Shown here: positions 31,002 to 40,111 of the stretch, piece after piece | Layout of the letters: the number at the start of each line of letters is the position of its first letter | Numbering within the stretch: the stretch's first letter is position 1 | From: Mesorhizobium sp. M2D.F.Ca.ET.226.01.1.1 | GTDB lineage: Bacteria > Pseudomonadota > Alphaproteobacteria > Rhizobiales > Rhizobiaceae | Direction: 5' to 3' | Assembly (NCBI RefSeq): GCF_004022705.2 | Contig: NZ_RZOY02000010.1 | Span: 62,001-126,000, forward strand | DNA: 64,000 nt | The notes under the pieces: generated by a model | The model's input: only the letters and a program-made list of their open reading frames with translations | What the model was told of the DNA's origin: nothing | Databases searched by the model: none | Translations under genes and position numbers: made by a program

Positions 31002-31322
31002 ATGTATTTCCTGCTCTTCTCCTTTGCGGCAGTCGCCATCCCGTACGGTCTTGAGAGATTCTATTTTGTGAGAAGGTTTGGAATTTTTGCGTGTATATTC
31101 TGGCTCTTTGTATTGCAATTTTGCTCTTTATTCTTTGGAGAAATCATACTCGAACGTCACGTAGGTCAATCATTGCCCGACTGGATCAAGTCCCTCGGGT
31201 TCGCGATTGGAGCATTCGCCTACCTGACGATTGGCATCACGCCAATCGCTGCCATCATAGCCGGATCGACCGCCGGAATTATGATCGCAGCCAAGTCGTT
31301 CCGGAGGGAAAATTCAGGCTGA
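31002..31322 (+). CDS. Small multi-pass membrane protein
   Basis: 106 residues from ATG 31002. Three hydrophobic helices (MYFLLFSFAAVAIPYGL, FGIFACIFWLFVLQFCSLFFG, SLGFAIGAFAYLTIGITPIAAIIAG) and a basic end SFRRENSG. GC content is lower than the neighbours. There is no clear ribosome site. It precedes another membrane protein gene by 74 bp. Confidence 0.5.
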   Translation: MYFLLFSFAAVAIPYGLERFYFVRRFGIFACIFWLFVLQFCSLFFGEIILERHVGQSLPDWIKSLGFAIGAFAYLTIGITPIAAIIAGSTAGIMIAAKSFRRENSG

Positions 31323-31396
31323 CCTGGCGTCAAAGCGAATGTGTTGAATCAAAAATGGTATTAGTCTGGCCAGCCTGGGGTTTTGGGGCGATACTT

Positions 31397-32332
31397 ATGG
31401 ATTTCAGTGCGGGACATGGCTACCTCCTCATTGGCGGTCTCATCCTTGTCGGCGCCGGATTGCTGATCATTTCGCTGATCGTCAATCTGCGCGTGGCCCA
31501 CAGCGTGCGCGACGACGTGCGCCACCGCGAGAAACTGCTGGAATACTATCGCAACATCTTCTCGCAGCTCGGCGTGATCCTGATCGGCATCGGCGTCTCG
31601 CTGTTCATCTTCTTCTTCCAGCAGAACTATCAGGACCAGCGCAGGCGCGAGACCGAGCTGCAGCAAGTGCTCGCCAAGCTCGCCGCGCGCGTCGCCCGCG
31701 GCGCGCCGGTCGTCGAAACGCTCGGCGAATTCGACGAGGTTCTCGATGTGGGCGGCGCCTATGTCGGCCCCGAACACGGCGGAAACAACGCCGCGATCAG
31801 TGCTGAGGGAGCCGAGCTCGGCAAGCAGGTCGAAAAGATCCTGCTGGTCGAACGTGATGTCGATGTTCGGGATTTTGACATTCTGAACCTGTCGCGCGAT
31901 CTCGAAGCCACCTTTGTCGTCAACGAGCTCGATCCGACGCTGTGGTTCGACATCGTGCGCGACGAGAACGACATCAAATATGCCACGACGCAACTCGGCC
32001 TCGACTACAAGGATCTGCATGACGCGATCGGAGACGAGCCGGTCGAAGCGGCGGTCGCCAAGCCTGACAAGGGACAGAAGATCAAGCGTGAGGTGCTCGA
32101 CATCCTCTATGACGCCGATCTCCTGCGCCAGCGCAGCAGGCGGTTTCTCGGCCGCGCGTGCTGGCTCTTCAGCAAGGGGCGAGGCTTCGTCGCTCTGCCG
32201 CCGACCGACGCGATCGAGGCCGACGCCAAGTCGCAGCAGGAATGGATCGACCGCTCGAAACCGGTACTGACGCAGTCGAAGTCGGGCAGCAGCGACTGCT
32301 TCAAGCTGCTGCGCTACGGGCAGCCATCCTGA
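31397..32332 (+). CDS. Membrane-anchored coiled-coil protein of unknown function
   Basis: 311 residues from ATG 31397 (ATG 31355 is an alternative). Two N-terminal helices (YLLIGGLILVGAGLLIISLIVNL and LGVILIGIGVSLFIFFFQ) separated by a charged loop, then a helical stretch (QRRRETELQQVLAKLAARVARG) and a soluble cytoplasmic domain of about 200 residues with DFDILNLSRDLEATFVVNELDPTLWFDIVRDEND. Family not recognised. Confidence 0.65.
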   Translation: MDFSAGHGYLLIGGLILVGAGLLIISLIVNLRVAHSVRDDVRHREKLLEYYRNIFSQLGVILIGIGVSLFIFFFQQNYQDQRRRETELQQVLAKLAARVARGAPVVETLGEFDEVLDVGGAYVGPEHGGNNAAISAEGAELGKQVEKILLVERDVDVRDFDILNLSRDLEATFVVNELDPTLWFDIVRDENDIKYATTQLGLDYKDLHDAIGDEPVEAAVAKPDKGQKIKREVLDILYDADLLRQRSRRFLGRACWLFSKGRGFVALPPTDAIEADAKSQQEWIDRSKPVLTQSKSGSSDCFKLLRYGQPS

Positions 32333-32377
32333 CCCCTGCGCGTTTGCCGGACGACGCGCCTTTCCGGCGGCCGGCCC

Positions 32378-32484
32378 AAAGCGCGTCGCGATCCTTCGGA
32401 TTCGCTCCCATGCGCTTTAGGTCTTCGGTTTTACGCATGTCTTCATCCCGAAACCGGTTCCCACTTTCGGGAGACATGCTTTAG
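32378..32484. repeat. Intergenic palindromic repeat, type A copy 3
   Basis: AAAGCGCGTCGCGATCCTTC... to CCCACTTTCGGGAGACATGCTTTAG. Same structure as copies at 1265 and 11259; its last bases give the stop codon TAA of the convergent serine hydrolase gene. Confidence 0.85.
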
Positions 32485-34034
32485 TCACCCACGCGCCGCA
32501 GCGTGCCGAGGTGATTGTCGTCGAGGAACTCGATGGTCATCGACGACGCCTTGCCATCCGGACCGACGACGAAGCTGACGCCGGTCGGCCTCTCCGGCGT
32601 CTCGGCATCGGGATAGGTCAGGAACAGATCGCCCTTGTAGTGCGTCAACGGATAGGATCTGGCTCCACCCGGCCCGAGCTTGAGCACAACCCCCCCGCCC
32701 TCGCCCGCTACGGTCGCCTCGCCGATGAAGTCGTTGGCATAGCGGCCGGCGTAGGCGCTGGCGGGCGCCGCCGGCCTCACCGGCGACTGCGGCGCGGCAT
32801 ATCTGGCCTTGGCCGCCTCGACCGCCGGACCGAACATGCCGGCGAAGAGCGTGTCCCATGCCTTGATCCAGTCCTTCTCGACTTTGCCGTCGAAGACCAG
32901 ATCGGCAAAGCTGTCGGAGAGCCCTTCCGGCACCCCGGTCGGGAAGGCGTTGGCAAGGACGACGACGCCGAGCTTCTCCTTCGGGAACAGCGTCACCACC
33001 GTGCGCGCGCCGACGCTGAAGGCGCCTGCGTGGCCCCAGCTCACGCCGTGCCGGCCGAATTCGACATTCCAGCCGAGGCCGTAGAAGGATTCGCCGCCGG
33101 ACACCGGGTTCTTGCCGCGCGTCATCAGCGGGATATGCGTCTGGTCGAGCGCATCGGCGGCAATCAGCGTCTTGCCGGCATAGACGCCGTCGCCGAGCAC
33201 GAGGCGCACCCATTGCGCAAGATCGCGCGCGGTGGAGCTGACGCCGCCGGCCGGAGCCTGCGCATCCGGATCGCGCTTGACCTTCGCGGCCCAGGCGCCG
33301 CCGACCCTGATGTGGAGCGCGGCGCGGTTCGCGCGCTTGAGGAAATCGGCATGGAGCGAGCTGGTCGAGGCCATGCCGAGCGGACGGTAGAGCTTCTCCT
33401 CGGCGATTTCTTCCCAAGACTTTCCGGTCGGCATCGCGGCGGCGACGGCGCCCTCGGTCAGCCCGAAATTGCTGTAGGAATAGCCGGCGCGAAAGCTCGA
33501 CGATGGCGGTACGAAGCGCAGGCGATGCAGGATCGTGGCGCGGTCGTAGCCGATGTCCTCCAGGTCGTCCCCGGCGGTGCCTGGAAGGCCACTGCGGTGC
33601 GAGAACAGGTCACGTATCGTGAGCTGGCTCGTCGGATAGGGGTCGGCCAGTCGGAAGGCCGGGTCGAGGTCGGCGATCCTCGAATCCCAGGACACCACGC
33701 GGTCGCTGACCAGGGCCGCGACGACGGTGGCAGAGACCGGCTTGGACAGCGAGGCGATCTGGAACACCGTATCGGCGTCGATAGCCTCGGGCTTCCCGGC
33801 CTCGCGATGTCCGAAACCCTTGAGGAAGATCACCTGGTCGTCATGCACGACCGCAATGGCGAGGCCGGGCACCGCACCGGCCTCGACAGCGCCCTGCGCC
33901 AGCGCTTCGAGCTTCGATAGGGCGGTGGCCATGCGCTCCGGCGAGATCGGGTCCGCCCACACGGCAGGCGGCCAAAGGGCCATCAGGACGAAAGCCCATA
34001 TCCTCAGATGACAGAGATTCCGATCAAGCCGCAT
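32481..34034 (-). CDS. Exported serine hydrolase, beta-lactamase/PBP-like fold
   Basis: 517 residues from ATG 34034 (GGGGG seven bases upstream). A signal peptide (IWAFVLMALWPPAVWA) precedes a class C-type catalytic domain: S95-x-x-K98 in ASLSKP, the Y-x-N motif in GYSYSNFG, and the third motif HAG in SWGHAGAFS. A C-terminal domain of about 110 residues (AYAGRYANDFIGEATV...) is of the type found on such hydrolases. Likely a periplasmic peptidase or esterase rather than a true beta-lactamase. Confidence 0.88.
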   Translation of the reverse strand: MRLDRNLCHLRIWAFVLMALWPPAVWADPISPERMATALSKLEALAQGAVEAGAVPGLAIAVVHDDQVIFLKGFGHREAGKPEAIDADTVFQIASLSKPVSATVVAALVSDRVVSWDSRIADLDPAFRLADPYPTSQLTIRDLFSHRSGLPGTAGDDLEDIGYDRATILHRLRFVPPSSSFRAGYSYSNFGLTEGAVAAAMPTGKSWEEIAEEKLYRPLGMASTSSLHADFLKRANRAALHIRVGGAWAAKVKRDPDAQAPAGGVSSTARDLAQWVRLVLGDGVYAGKTLIAADALDQTHIPLMTRGKNPVSGGESFYGLGWNVEFGRHGVSWGHAGAFSVGARTVVTLFPKEKLGVVVLANAFPTGVPEGLSDSFADLVFDGKVEKDWIKAWDTLFAGMFGPAVEAAKARYAAPQSPVRPAAPASAYAGRYANDFIGEATVAGEGGGVVLKLGPGGARSYPLTHYKGDLFLTYPDAETPERPTGVSFVVGPDGKASSMTIEFLDDNHLGTLRRVGD

Positions 34035-34100
34035 GCTTGCGCCCCCTCTCCGCATTCATCTTGCGATGTTACAGGCCGGCGCCAGCGGGGCCAATCCCCG

Positions 34101-34505
34101 TCACCTGTCGAACTTGGCAATCGCCTCCGCCGTCACGGGCGTGAAGAAATTGACCAGGTTGCCGTCGGGATCGCGAAACAGCAGCGAGCGATTGCCCCAG
34201 GGCATCGTCGTCGGCGCCTGCACCAGCGCTTCGTCCAGAGTCCCGGCAAGCCTGCGGTATTCCTCATCGACATCGGCGACGCGGAACTCGATGATCGCGG
34301 TGCGATTTGCCGCCGGGCTTGCCACGTGGTCGCAGCCGAAGAGCTGAAGTGTGCGCGTGCTGCCGATCGCCAACGTGCCGGCCTCCGTGACGAGCTCGGC
34401 GAAATCCTCGGTGTAGAGCGTGAGCTCGATGCCCGTCGCCGTCTCGTAGAAGTCGACGAGCCGCTTGACGTCGGCGGTGATGATGCGGGTCGAAACGAAA
34501 TTCAT
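34101..34505 (-). CDS. VOC (glyoxalase/bleomycin-resistance) fold protein
   Basis: 134 residues, two beta-alpha-beta-beta-beta units: MNFVSTRIITADVKRLVDFYETATGIEL and AIIEFRVADVDEEYRRLAGTLDEALVQAPTTMPWGNRSLLFRDPDGNLVNFFTPV. The PWGNRSLLFRDPDGNLVNFF stretch is the usual VOC end. Reaction unknown. Divergent from the YafY regulator gene, with an operator-like palindrome between them; regulation by that protein is likely. Confidence 0.88.
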   Translation of the reverse strand: MNFVSTRIITADVKRLVDFYETATGIELTLYTEDFAELVTEAGTLAIGSTRTLQLFGCDHVASPAANRTAIIEFRVADVDEEYRRLAGTLDEALVQAPTTMPWGNRSLLFRDPDGNLVNFFTPVTAEAIAKFDR

Positions 34506-34623
34506 TGGTCTTCTCCGTGAACTGGCCGCGAAGACTCTCTTCGTCGGCTGGCCGACGGAGAAAGTCTCCGTGGCTGGAGGCTCCCGTTCAGGCGCCGTGC
34601 CGCGACTTGTGGATCAGGCCTGC

Positions 34624-34639
34624 TGCCACCATAGTGGCA
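34624..34639. promoter_or_regulatory. Probable operator of the YafY-type regulator
   Basis: TGCCAC-cata-GTGGCA, a perfect inverted repeat in the 148-bp gap between the VOC gene and the divergent regulator, just upstream of the regulator's ribosome site. Confidence 0.6.
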
Positions 34640-34653
34640 ACAGGAGACTTGCC

Positions 34654-35352
34654 TTGCGCCGCGCCGACAGACTGTTCCAGATCATCCAGATCCTGCGGCG
34701 CTCGAGCCGGCCGATCACCGCCAGTCAGATCGCCGAAGAGCTCGAAACCTCGCGCCGTTCGGTCTATCGCGACATCGCCGACCTGATCGGACAGCGCGTG
34801 CCGATCCAGGGCGAGGCCGGTCTCGGCTATGTGCTCGACCGCGACTACGACATGCCGCCGCTGATGCTGACGCCGGACGAACTGGAGGCGGCGGTGCTCG
34901 GCGCGCAGTGGGTGGCCGGCAAGGGCGACGCGGTACTGGCGGGCGCGGCGCGTGACCTGATCGCCAAGATCACCACCGTCGTGCCCGAGCGGCTGCGCCC
35001 CTTCATCAGCAATCCAACCGTCGGCGCGCCGCTCAGCCGCGCAAGCCTGCCGGACGGGCTGGATATCGCGAAGGCGCGGGCCTCGATCCGCAAAGGCCAC
35101 AAGATCCGGATCCGCTACCGCAACGAACAGGGCGACGAGAGCGAGCGCGTCGTCTGGCCGACCATGATCGGCTATGCCGAGACGGTGCGGCTGCTCGCAG
35201 CCTGGTGCGAGCTGCGCCAGGATTTCCGCCATTTCCGCACCGACCGCATCGGCGCGGCGGAGTTCCTCGACGAGCGCATCGGCTGCCGGCCGGCCGAGCT
35301 GCGCAGCCGCTGGAAGCGCCATATGCAGGCGCAGGGCATCCAACTGCCCTGA
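34654..35352 (+). CDS. YafY-type transcriptional regulator (HTH-WYL)
   Basis: 232 residues. I choose a TTG start at 34654 because CAGGAGA lies six bases upstream and the protein then begins at the family start L-R-R-ADRLFQIIQILRRS. HTH_11 domain: PITASQIAEELETSRRSVYRDIADL; then EAGLGYVLDRDYDMPPLMLTPDE and a WYL domain (IRIRYRNEQGDESERVVWPTMIGYAETVRLLAAWCELRQDFRHFRTDRI). Probably represses itself and the VOC gene. Confidence 0.88.
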   Translation: MRRADRLFQIIQILRRSSRPITASQIAEELETSRRSVYRDIADLIGQRVPIQGEAGLGYVLDRDYDMPPLMLTPDELEAAVLGAQWVAGKGDAVLAGAARDLIAKITTVVPERLRPFISNPTVGAPLSRASLPDGLDIAKARASIRKGHKIRIRYRNEQGDESERVVWPTMIGYAETVRLLAAWCELRQDFRHFRTDRIGAAEFLDERIGCRPAELRSRWKRHMQAQGIQLP

Positions 35353-35457
35353 CAAGCGGGCACCGACTTTCGCCGCAATCGACCCGCGCCGTCTTTTCAG
35401 GCAATCTTGGTTGGCGGCGATCATGGGGAGATGATCCGCCGCCAAGGGAGGACCGCC

Positions 35458-37113
35458 ATGACCACGACGCGAGCGCTGCCGCGCTATGAGGATGCCGTCG
35501 CGCAATTCCGCATCGAGGACGAGATATCGCGCCTGCACGGCGATCCCGCCACCAGCATCAACGCGTATGTTGAATGCTGCGGCCGCTATGCCGGCACGAA
35601 CCGGCTGGCGCTGCGCGCGATCTCGGCCGGCGGCGAATTGCGCGAATATTCTTTTGACGACCTCGCCGACCTGTCGGGCCGCGTGGGCACCATGCTCAAG
35701 GAGCTTGGTGTGCGGCCCGGCGATGTGGTGGCCGGCATGCTGCCGCGCATCCCCGAGCTGGTGGCGCTGATCCTCGGCACATGGCGCGTCGGCGCGGTCT
35801 ACCAGCCTCTGTTCACCGCCTTCGGCCCTAAGGCGATCGAGCACCGGCTGAGCTACAGCAAGGCGAAGCTGGTGGTGACCAACCCCGCCAATCGCGGCAA
35901 GCTCGACGAATTGGAAAACCGCCCGCGCATCGCCACCATCCTGGGCGCGGGTGACGTGCTGCCCGAAGGCGACATCGGTTTCCGCGCCGCGCTTGCCGCC
36001 GCCTCGCCCGACTGCGCGCCGGTGATGCGCAAGGGCTCGGACCTGTTCATGATGATGTCGACGTCCGGCACGACCGGGCATCCGAAAGGCGTGCCGGTAC
36101 CGCTCAGCGCGCTCACCGCCTTCGGCGCCTATATGCGCGACGCGATCGGGCTCACGCCCGACGACATCTTCTGGAACATCGCCGATCCCGGCTGGGCCTA
36201 TGGGCTCTATTACGCCATCACCGGCCCTTTGCAGCTCGGCATCGCCAGCACCTTTTACGAAGGCGCGTTCAATGCCAGATCGACCTACGACATCATCGAG
36301 CGCCTGGGCGTCACCAGCCTTGCCGGCTCGCCGACGGCCTATCGCCTGCTGATGGCGGAAGGGCCCGAGGCCGCGGCCCGCGTCAAAGGAAAGCTGCGCG
36401 TGGTGAGCAGCGCCGGCGAGCCGCTCAACCCGGAGGTGATCCGCTGGTTCGATGCGCATCTCGCCGCGCCGATCCACGACCATTACGGCCAGACCGAGAA
36501 CGGCATGATGGTCAACAACCATCACGGGCTCAAGCATCCGGTCCGCGCGGGCTCGGCCGGATTCGCCATGCCGGGCTACCGCATGGTGGTGCTGGACGAG
36601 GCAGGCAACGAGCTCGGCCCCAACCAGCCCGGCGTGCTTGCCGTCGATATCGCGAACTCGCCGTTGCGCTGGTTCGACGGCTACCACCAGGCGGAGACGC
36701 CGGCGATCGCCGGCGGCTATTACCGCACAGGCGACACGGTGGAATATGAGCCGGACGGCTCGGTCTCCTTCATCGGCCGGGCCGACGACGTCATCACCTC
36801 GTCCGGTTACCGCATCGGGCCGTTCGATGTCGAAAGCGCGCTGATCGAGCATCCGGCCGTCAACGAGGCGGCGGTGGTCGGCGTGCCCGACCCGCAGCGC
36901 ACCGAGATCGTCAAGGCCTTCGTCGTGCTCGCGCCGGCCTTCACGGGTAGCGAGGCGCTGGCCGAGGAGCTTGCCCAGCATGTGAAGAAGCGGCTCTCGG
37001 CGCATTCCTATCCGCGCGAGGTCGAGTTCGTGAGCGAGCTGCCGAAGACGCCGAGCGGGAAAATCCAGCGGTTTCTGCTGAGGAAGGCGGAGGTGGAGAA
37101 GCGGAAGGGGTGA
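35458..37113 (+). CDS. AMP-forming acyl-CoA synthetase (acetyl-CoA synthetase-like)
   Basis: 551 residues from ATG 35458 behind GGGAGGACC. ANL superfamily: ATP loop MSTSGTTGHPKGVPVP (about 201-216), DHYGQTENG, GYYRTGDTVEYEPDGSVSFIGRADDVITSSGYRIGP and the C-terminal catalytic Lys in LPKTPSGKIQRFLL. Activates a short or medium acid to its CoA ester. No pathway genes adjoin, so the substrate is unknown. Confidence 0.92.
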   Translation: MTTTRALPRYEDAVAQFRIEDEISRLHGDPATSINAYVECCGRYAGTNRLALRAISAGGELREYSFDDLADLSGRVGTMLKELGVRPGDVVAGMLPRIPELVALILGTWRVGAVYQPLFTAFGPKAIEHRLSYSKAKLVVTNPANRGKLDELENRPRIATILGAGDVLPEGDIGFRAALAAASPDCAPVMRKGSDLFMMMSTSGTTGHPKGVPVPLSALTAFGAYMRDAIGLTPDDIFWNIADPGWAYGLYYAITGPLQLGIASTFYEGAFNARSTYDIIERLGVTSLAGSPTAYRLLMAEGPEAAARVKGKLRVVSSAGEPLNPEVIRWFDAHLAAPIHDHYGQTENGMMVNNHHGLKHPVRAGSAGFAMPGYRMVVLDEAGNELGPNQPGVLAVDIANSPLRWFDGYHQAETPAIAGGYYRTGDTVEYEPDGSVSFIGRADDVITSSGYRIGPFDVESALIEHPAVNEAAVVGVPDPQRTEIVKAFVVLAPAFTGSEALAEELAQHVKKRLSAHSYPREVEFVSELPKTPSGKIQRFLLRKAEVEKRKG

Positions 37114-37117
37114 AACC

Positions 37118-37567
37118 TCAGTGCTTCGGGAACTGTTCAACCTCCCGGTCGAGAATTCCGCGGTGCATGAAAATCTCCAACGCTTTCTTGGCGGCAAGTC
37201 TCAGCCGCGCCCAGGGCTCTGTTCCGATCAACTGCTCAAGCGGCGGCAACGTCTGCGGCGTGTCGTCGCAAAAACTATTCAGGACGGCCCGATAATCTCG
37301 AAGCGCTTGCTGTTCCTCGACTGAGAACACCGGTTCGACATAGCGCTCGAGTACCCCGTCGGAGGCCCAGTCGTCCCACTGATTTAAAGCCTCGTTCGGG
37401 ACGTGGACATACGGAACAGCCGTTTGATATCTCCGCTGTTCGTCATAGGACGATACCCACTCGAAGTAGCCGATCAGCTGGTTTCGATATCGCTGGTTGA
37501 GGACGATATCAGAGATTGCTCGCCCGGTGACTTTGGGTGCTCGCTCGCCATCTGCATCATCGGCCAT
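37118..37567 (-). CDS. Hypothetical soluble protein
   Basis: 149 residues from ATG 37567 with AGGTGA eight bases upstream. Hydrophilic, no signal or helix (ISDIVLNQRYRNQLIGYFEWVSSYDEQRRYQTAVPYVHVPNEAL; FSVEEQQALRDYRAVLNSFCDD; WARLRLAAKKALEIFMHRGILDREVE). It ends four bases after the convergent acyl-CoA synthetase stop. Codon usage is more A/T-rich than that neighbour, a possible sign of transfer. Family not recognised. Confidence 0.6.
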   Translation of the reverse strand: MADDADGERAPKVTGRAISDIVLNQRYRNQLIGYFEWVSSYDEQRRYQTAVPYVHVPNEALNQWDDWASDGVLERYVEPVFSVEEQQALRDYRAVLNSFCDDTPQTLPPLEQLIGTEPWARLRLAAKKALEIFMHRGILDREVEQFPKH

Positions 37568-37759
37568 CGACAAAATCACCTGCTTCTCCCGGCATGTTGC
37601 CATATCAGACTTGCGTTCTGAGGACACTGAGAGACTTGCGGCTCTCCTCTGCGAGAGAATGGCGATAAAGATTCGGTTCCTCGATTTCTGCCACGCAAAA
37701 GCCGCCAAGCCGAGCCAAGGCTGCTTAGGGCTTTTGATCGCTAATTTGGGGTTTGTAGC

Positions 37760-38653
37760 ATGCGGCTGGTTTTGACACTTCTCCTCACGCTGGCGGGCAG
37801 CGCGGCATATGCAGCCTCGCCGGAGGACGACTATATCGCAGCGCGCGACAAGGCGATTGCCGACATCACCGCGCAGCAAAGCGCCAACACGGCCATCGAA
37901 ACCATCGACGCCCAGAACGAGAAGGCGCTGGCCGACCTGCAGCAGCGGCTCACCGCCCTTCTCGGCCCGCTTTCGGTCAAGGGTTTTCCGGCGACCGGCA
38001 CCATGAATGTCCAAAGCCTCAACGCCTCCGATATCGGCTACGGCATGCTTGACGGGCTGCGCTATACCCAGAGCGACGACGGTCCGAGCATCGTCGCTTC
38101 GACGCGCGGGCTGACCGAGCGCTGGCTGAAGTCCAAATCCTCCGAGACGGAAGCGGATTTCAAGCTGCCCGCCGACATCGGCTCGGCGCTGAAGCTCGAC
38201 AGTTTCTACACCCAGGCGATCGGCAGCGACGCGGCGTTCTCCGGTACGCTCGACTTTTCGCTGAAGAAGCCCGACCGCGCGGACATGGTCGTCGCCCGGC
38301 TCGGCGGCTGGACGCAGGATGCCGGGCCGATCTACGACCAGCGCGTCGTCGTGGCGGTCGTCAAAGGCGACCGCGTGCTGATCGCCGAGGCGCCCGCCTC
38401 GCCTGCCGTGCCGAAGATCGCTGCATGCGATTCGATCTGGGCAGCCGCCGACGCCGCCGCGCAGAAGACGCAGCAGGAAAATCAAGGATCGGACCAGGAC
38501 GATGCGTCGGCCTCCGATCCGGCCAACGCCGCCTGGGAAAAGGGCGACGCGGACTACCGCGCCTGCATGGCTGAGCGCCTGCCGGGCGATCCATCCTTCC
38601 CGGCGTTGCTCAAGCAGGCCCAGAACCTTGCCGACAGCATGGCGGGGAAGTAG
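37760..38653 (+). CDS. Exported protein of unknown function
   Basis: 297 residues from ATG 37760. Signal peptide MRLVLTLLLTLAGSAAYA, then a helical region rich in Ala/Gln/Asp (AARDKAIADITAQQSANTAIETIDAQNEKALADLQQRL) and a mixed domain with DIGYGMLDGLRY and FSGTLDFSLKKPDRADMVVARLGG. Two late cysteines (IAACDSIW, RACMAER) could form a disulfide. Family not recognised. Confidence 0.65.
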   Translation: MRLVLTLLLTLAGSAAYAASPEDDYIAARDKAIADITAQQSANTAIETIDAQNEKALADLQQRLTALLGPLSVKGFPATGTMNVQSLNASDIGYGMLDGLRYTQSDDGPSIVASTRGLTERWLKSKSSETEADFKLPADIGSALKLDSFYTQAIGSDAAFSGTLDFSLKKPDRADMVVARLGGWTQDAGPIYDQRVVVAVVKGDRVLIAEAPASPAVPKIAACDSIWAAADAAAQKTQQENQGSDQDDASASDPANAAWEKGDADYRACMAERLPGDPSFPALLKQAQNLADSMAGK

Positions 38654-38686
38654 CCCGCCAAAGCAATTCCAGGCTAAGAGGCCTTC

Positions 38687-40111
38687 TCAGCCTGCGTTGG
38701 CGCGCAGGTTGCGCCGCGGGACACGCCGCGGAGCAGGACGGGCCGTTTCCGCGATGATCCCGTTGGCCGGAAGTGCTGCATCCTTGCGCGACCGCGCGTC
38801 CGTCACCCGGTGCAGCCGCTCGTAAGGCAGCAATTCCCGAATGCGGGCGTTCAGCGCTTCGATCTCGGCGTGCAAATCCTCGCATTCCTGCTTCTGGATA
38901 TCGAGCTGGATCTGCTCGGACGCCTGCTGCAGCGACAGCTGCGAGAGATTGGTAATGACCACCGACAGGCTCTTCTTGTCGGCTTCGCTCTCGTCCTTGA
39001 GGACGGCCAGCCTTTCCTGCGCGATCTGGCGTTCGGTCACGGCATCGCTCAGCTCGGCCTTCAGCCTGACGATCTCGGCTGAGGCTTCGCCATTGGTTGT
39101 CGCAGCCTGATCCATGCGCGCCTGCAATTCCTGGATTTCGGAGCGCAAACCGCGCATTTCCGCCTGGGCGCGCGCCAATTCGGCCGCGCTGTCGCTTTCG
39201 GCGATGCGCGCCGCCTCGGTTGTTTCAGCAAGCCTGGCCTGTGTTGCCTCCAGCGCCTTCTGCAGCCGGGTTTCTTCCTTTTCGTGGTTGCCGATCTGCG
39301 CCATCAGCTCGGCAATATGGGCGGTTTCGCGGGCGTGGGTTGCCGCGAACTCGTCGAATTTGTGCCGGGCTTCCGCCTCGCGCTTTTGCGCCTGCTCCAG
39401 GTCGACCGAGAGGCCGACCTGCTTTTCGCGCAGCAGCTTGTTCTCGGCGCCGCGCCTGTCGACTTCGACGGTCTTGGCGGTCAGAGCCTTGACGATCTCG
39501 CCGAACTCCGTCTCGCGCCTGGCGCTCTCATTGCTCATCTCCACCAGTTCCAGGCGCACGGCTGCCAGCGCCGTGCGCAGCTGCTCCCGGTCCTGGACGA
39601 GGCTTGCCTCGCGCTGTTGCCAGGCTTCGGCCGCGCCGTCGCGTTCGCGCTGCTTGCGGGCGGCGTCGAGCAATTGTTCCGAGAGCGTCTTGTGTTCGGT
39701 GGTGAGAGCGAGATTTGCCAGTTCCAGCTCGTTGGAGCGCAACACGTCGCGATGGAAGACGTTGAGGACTTCGCGCGTCATATGATGCGCGGTGGCGATC
39801 TCCGCCAGCTTCGCCTCGATCTCCTGGAGATGGCCCTGCCCGTCCCGGAAAAGCCCGGCGACCGCCTCCAGCGCGGCGAGCCGCGTCTGGGTATGCGGCG
39901 TCAGCCGCGACGGAGCTGCCTCGGGCTGCTCTGCAGGCGGCGGATTCTCGTCGCTTGCCACGAGTTCCTGGCCGGCAACGGCATCGTCTCCCGACGGCGG
40001 TTGTTCATCATCTTTCAGAACGTCCTCGAATGCTTCCGCCAGATCCGATTGGAGCTCCTGAAATTCCTTATCGACGTCCTCGGCCCGCTTGATCAGAGAC
40101 TTGAAATTCAT
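38687..40111 (-). CDS. Long cytoplasmic coiled-coil protein
   Basis: 474 residues from ATG 40111 (AAGGGA nine bases upstream). After an acidic, Pro-rich N-terminus, nearly the whole protein from about 75 to 430 is heptad-like alpha helix rich in Glu, Ala, Gln and Arg (REASLVQDREQLRTALAAVRLEL; ARLAETTEAARIAESDSAAELARAQAEMRGLRSEIQELQARMDQ). A basic Arg/Pro tail (RPAPRRVPRRNLRANAG) ends it. No membrane helix. Could be a structural or polar-organising scaffold; no family recognised. Confidence 0.7.
   Translation of the reverse strand: MNFKSLIKRAEDVDKEFQELQSDLAEAFEDVLKDDEQPPSGDDAVAGQELVASDENPPPAEQPEAAPSRLTPHTQTRLAALEAVAGLFRDGQGHLQEIEAKLAEIATAHHMTREVLNVFHRDVLRSNELELANLALTTEHKTLSEQLLDAARKQRERDGAAEAWQQREASLVQDREQLRTALAAVRLELVEMSNESARRETEFGEIVKALTAKTVEVDRRGAENKLLREKQVGLSVDLEQAQKREAEARHKFDEFAATHARETAHIAELMAQIGNHEKEETRLQKALEATQARLAETTEAARIAESDSAAELARAQAEMRGLRSEIQELQARMDQAATTNGEASAEIVRLKAELSDAVTERQIAQERLAVLKDESEADKKSLSVVITNLSQLSLQQASEQIQLDIQKQECEDLHAEIEALNARIRELLPYERLHRVTDARSRKDAALPANGIIAETARPAPRRVPRRNLRANAG

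Noticed and set aside
34588..37197. Open minus-strand frame of 869 codons
   Set aside because: It lies opposite the YafY and acyl-CoA synthetase genes, has the His/Arg/Ala-rich make-up of a mirror frame of GC-rich coding DNA, and no ribosome site.
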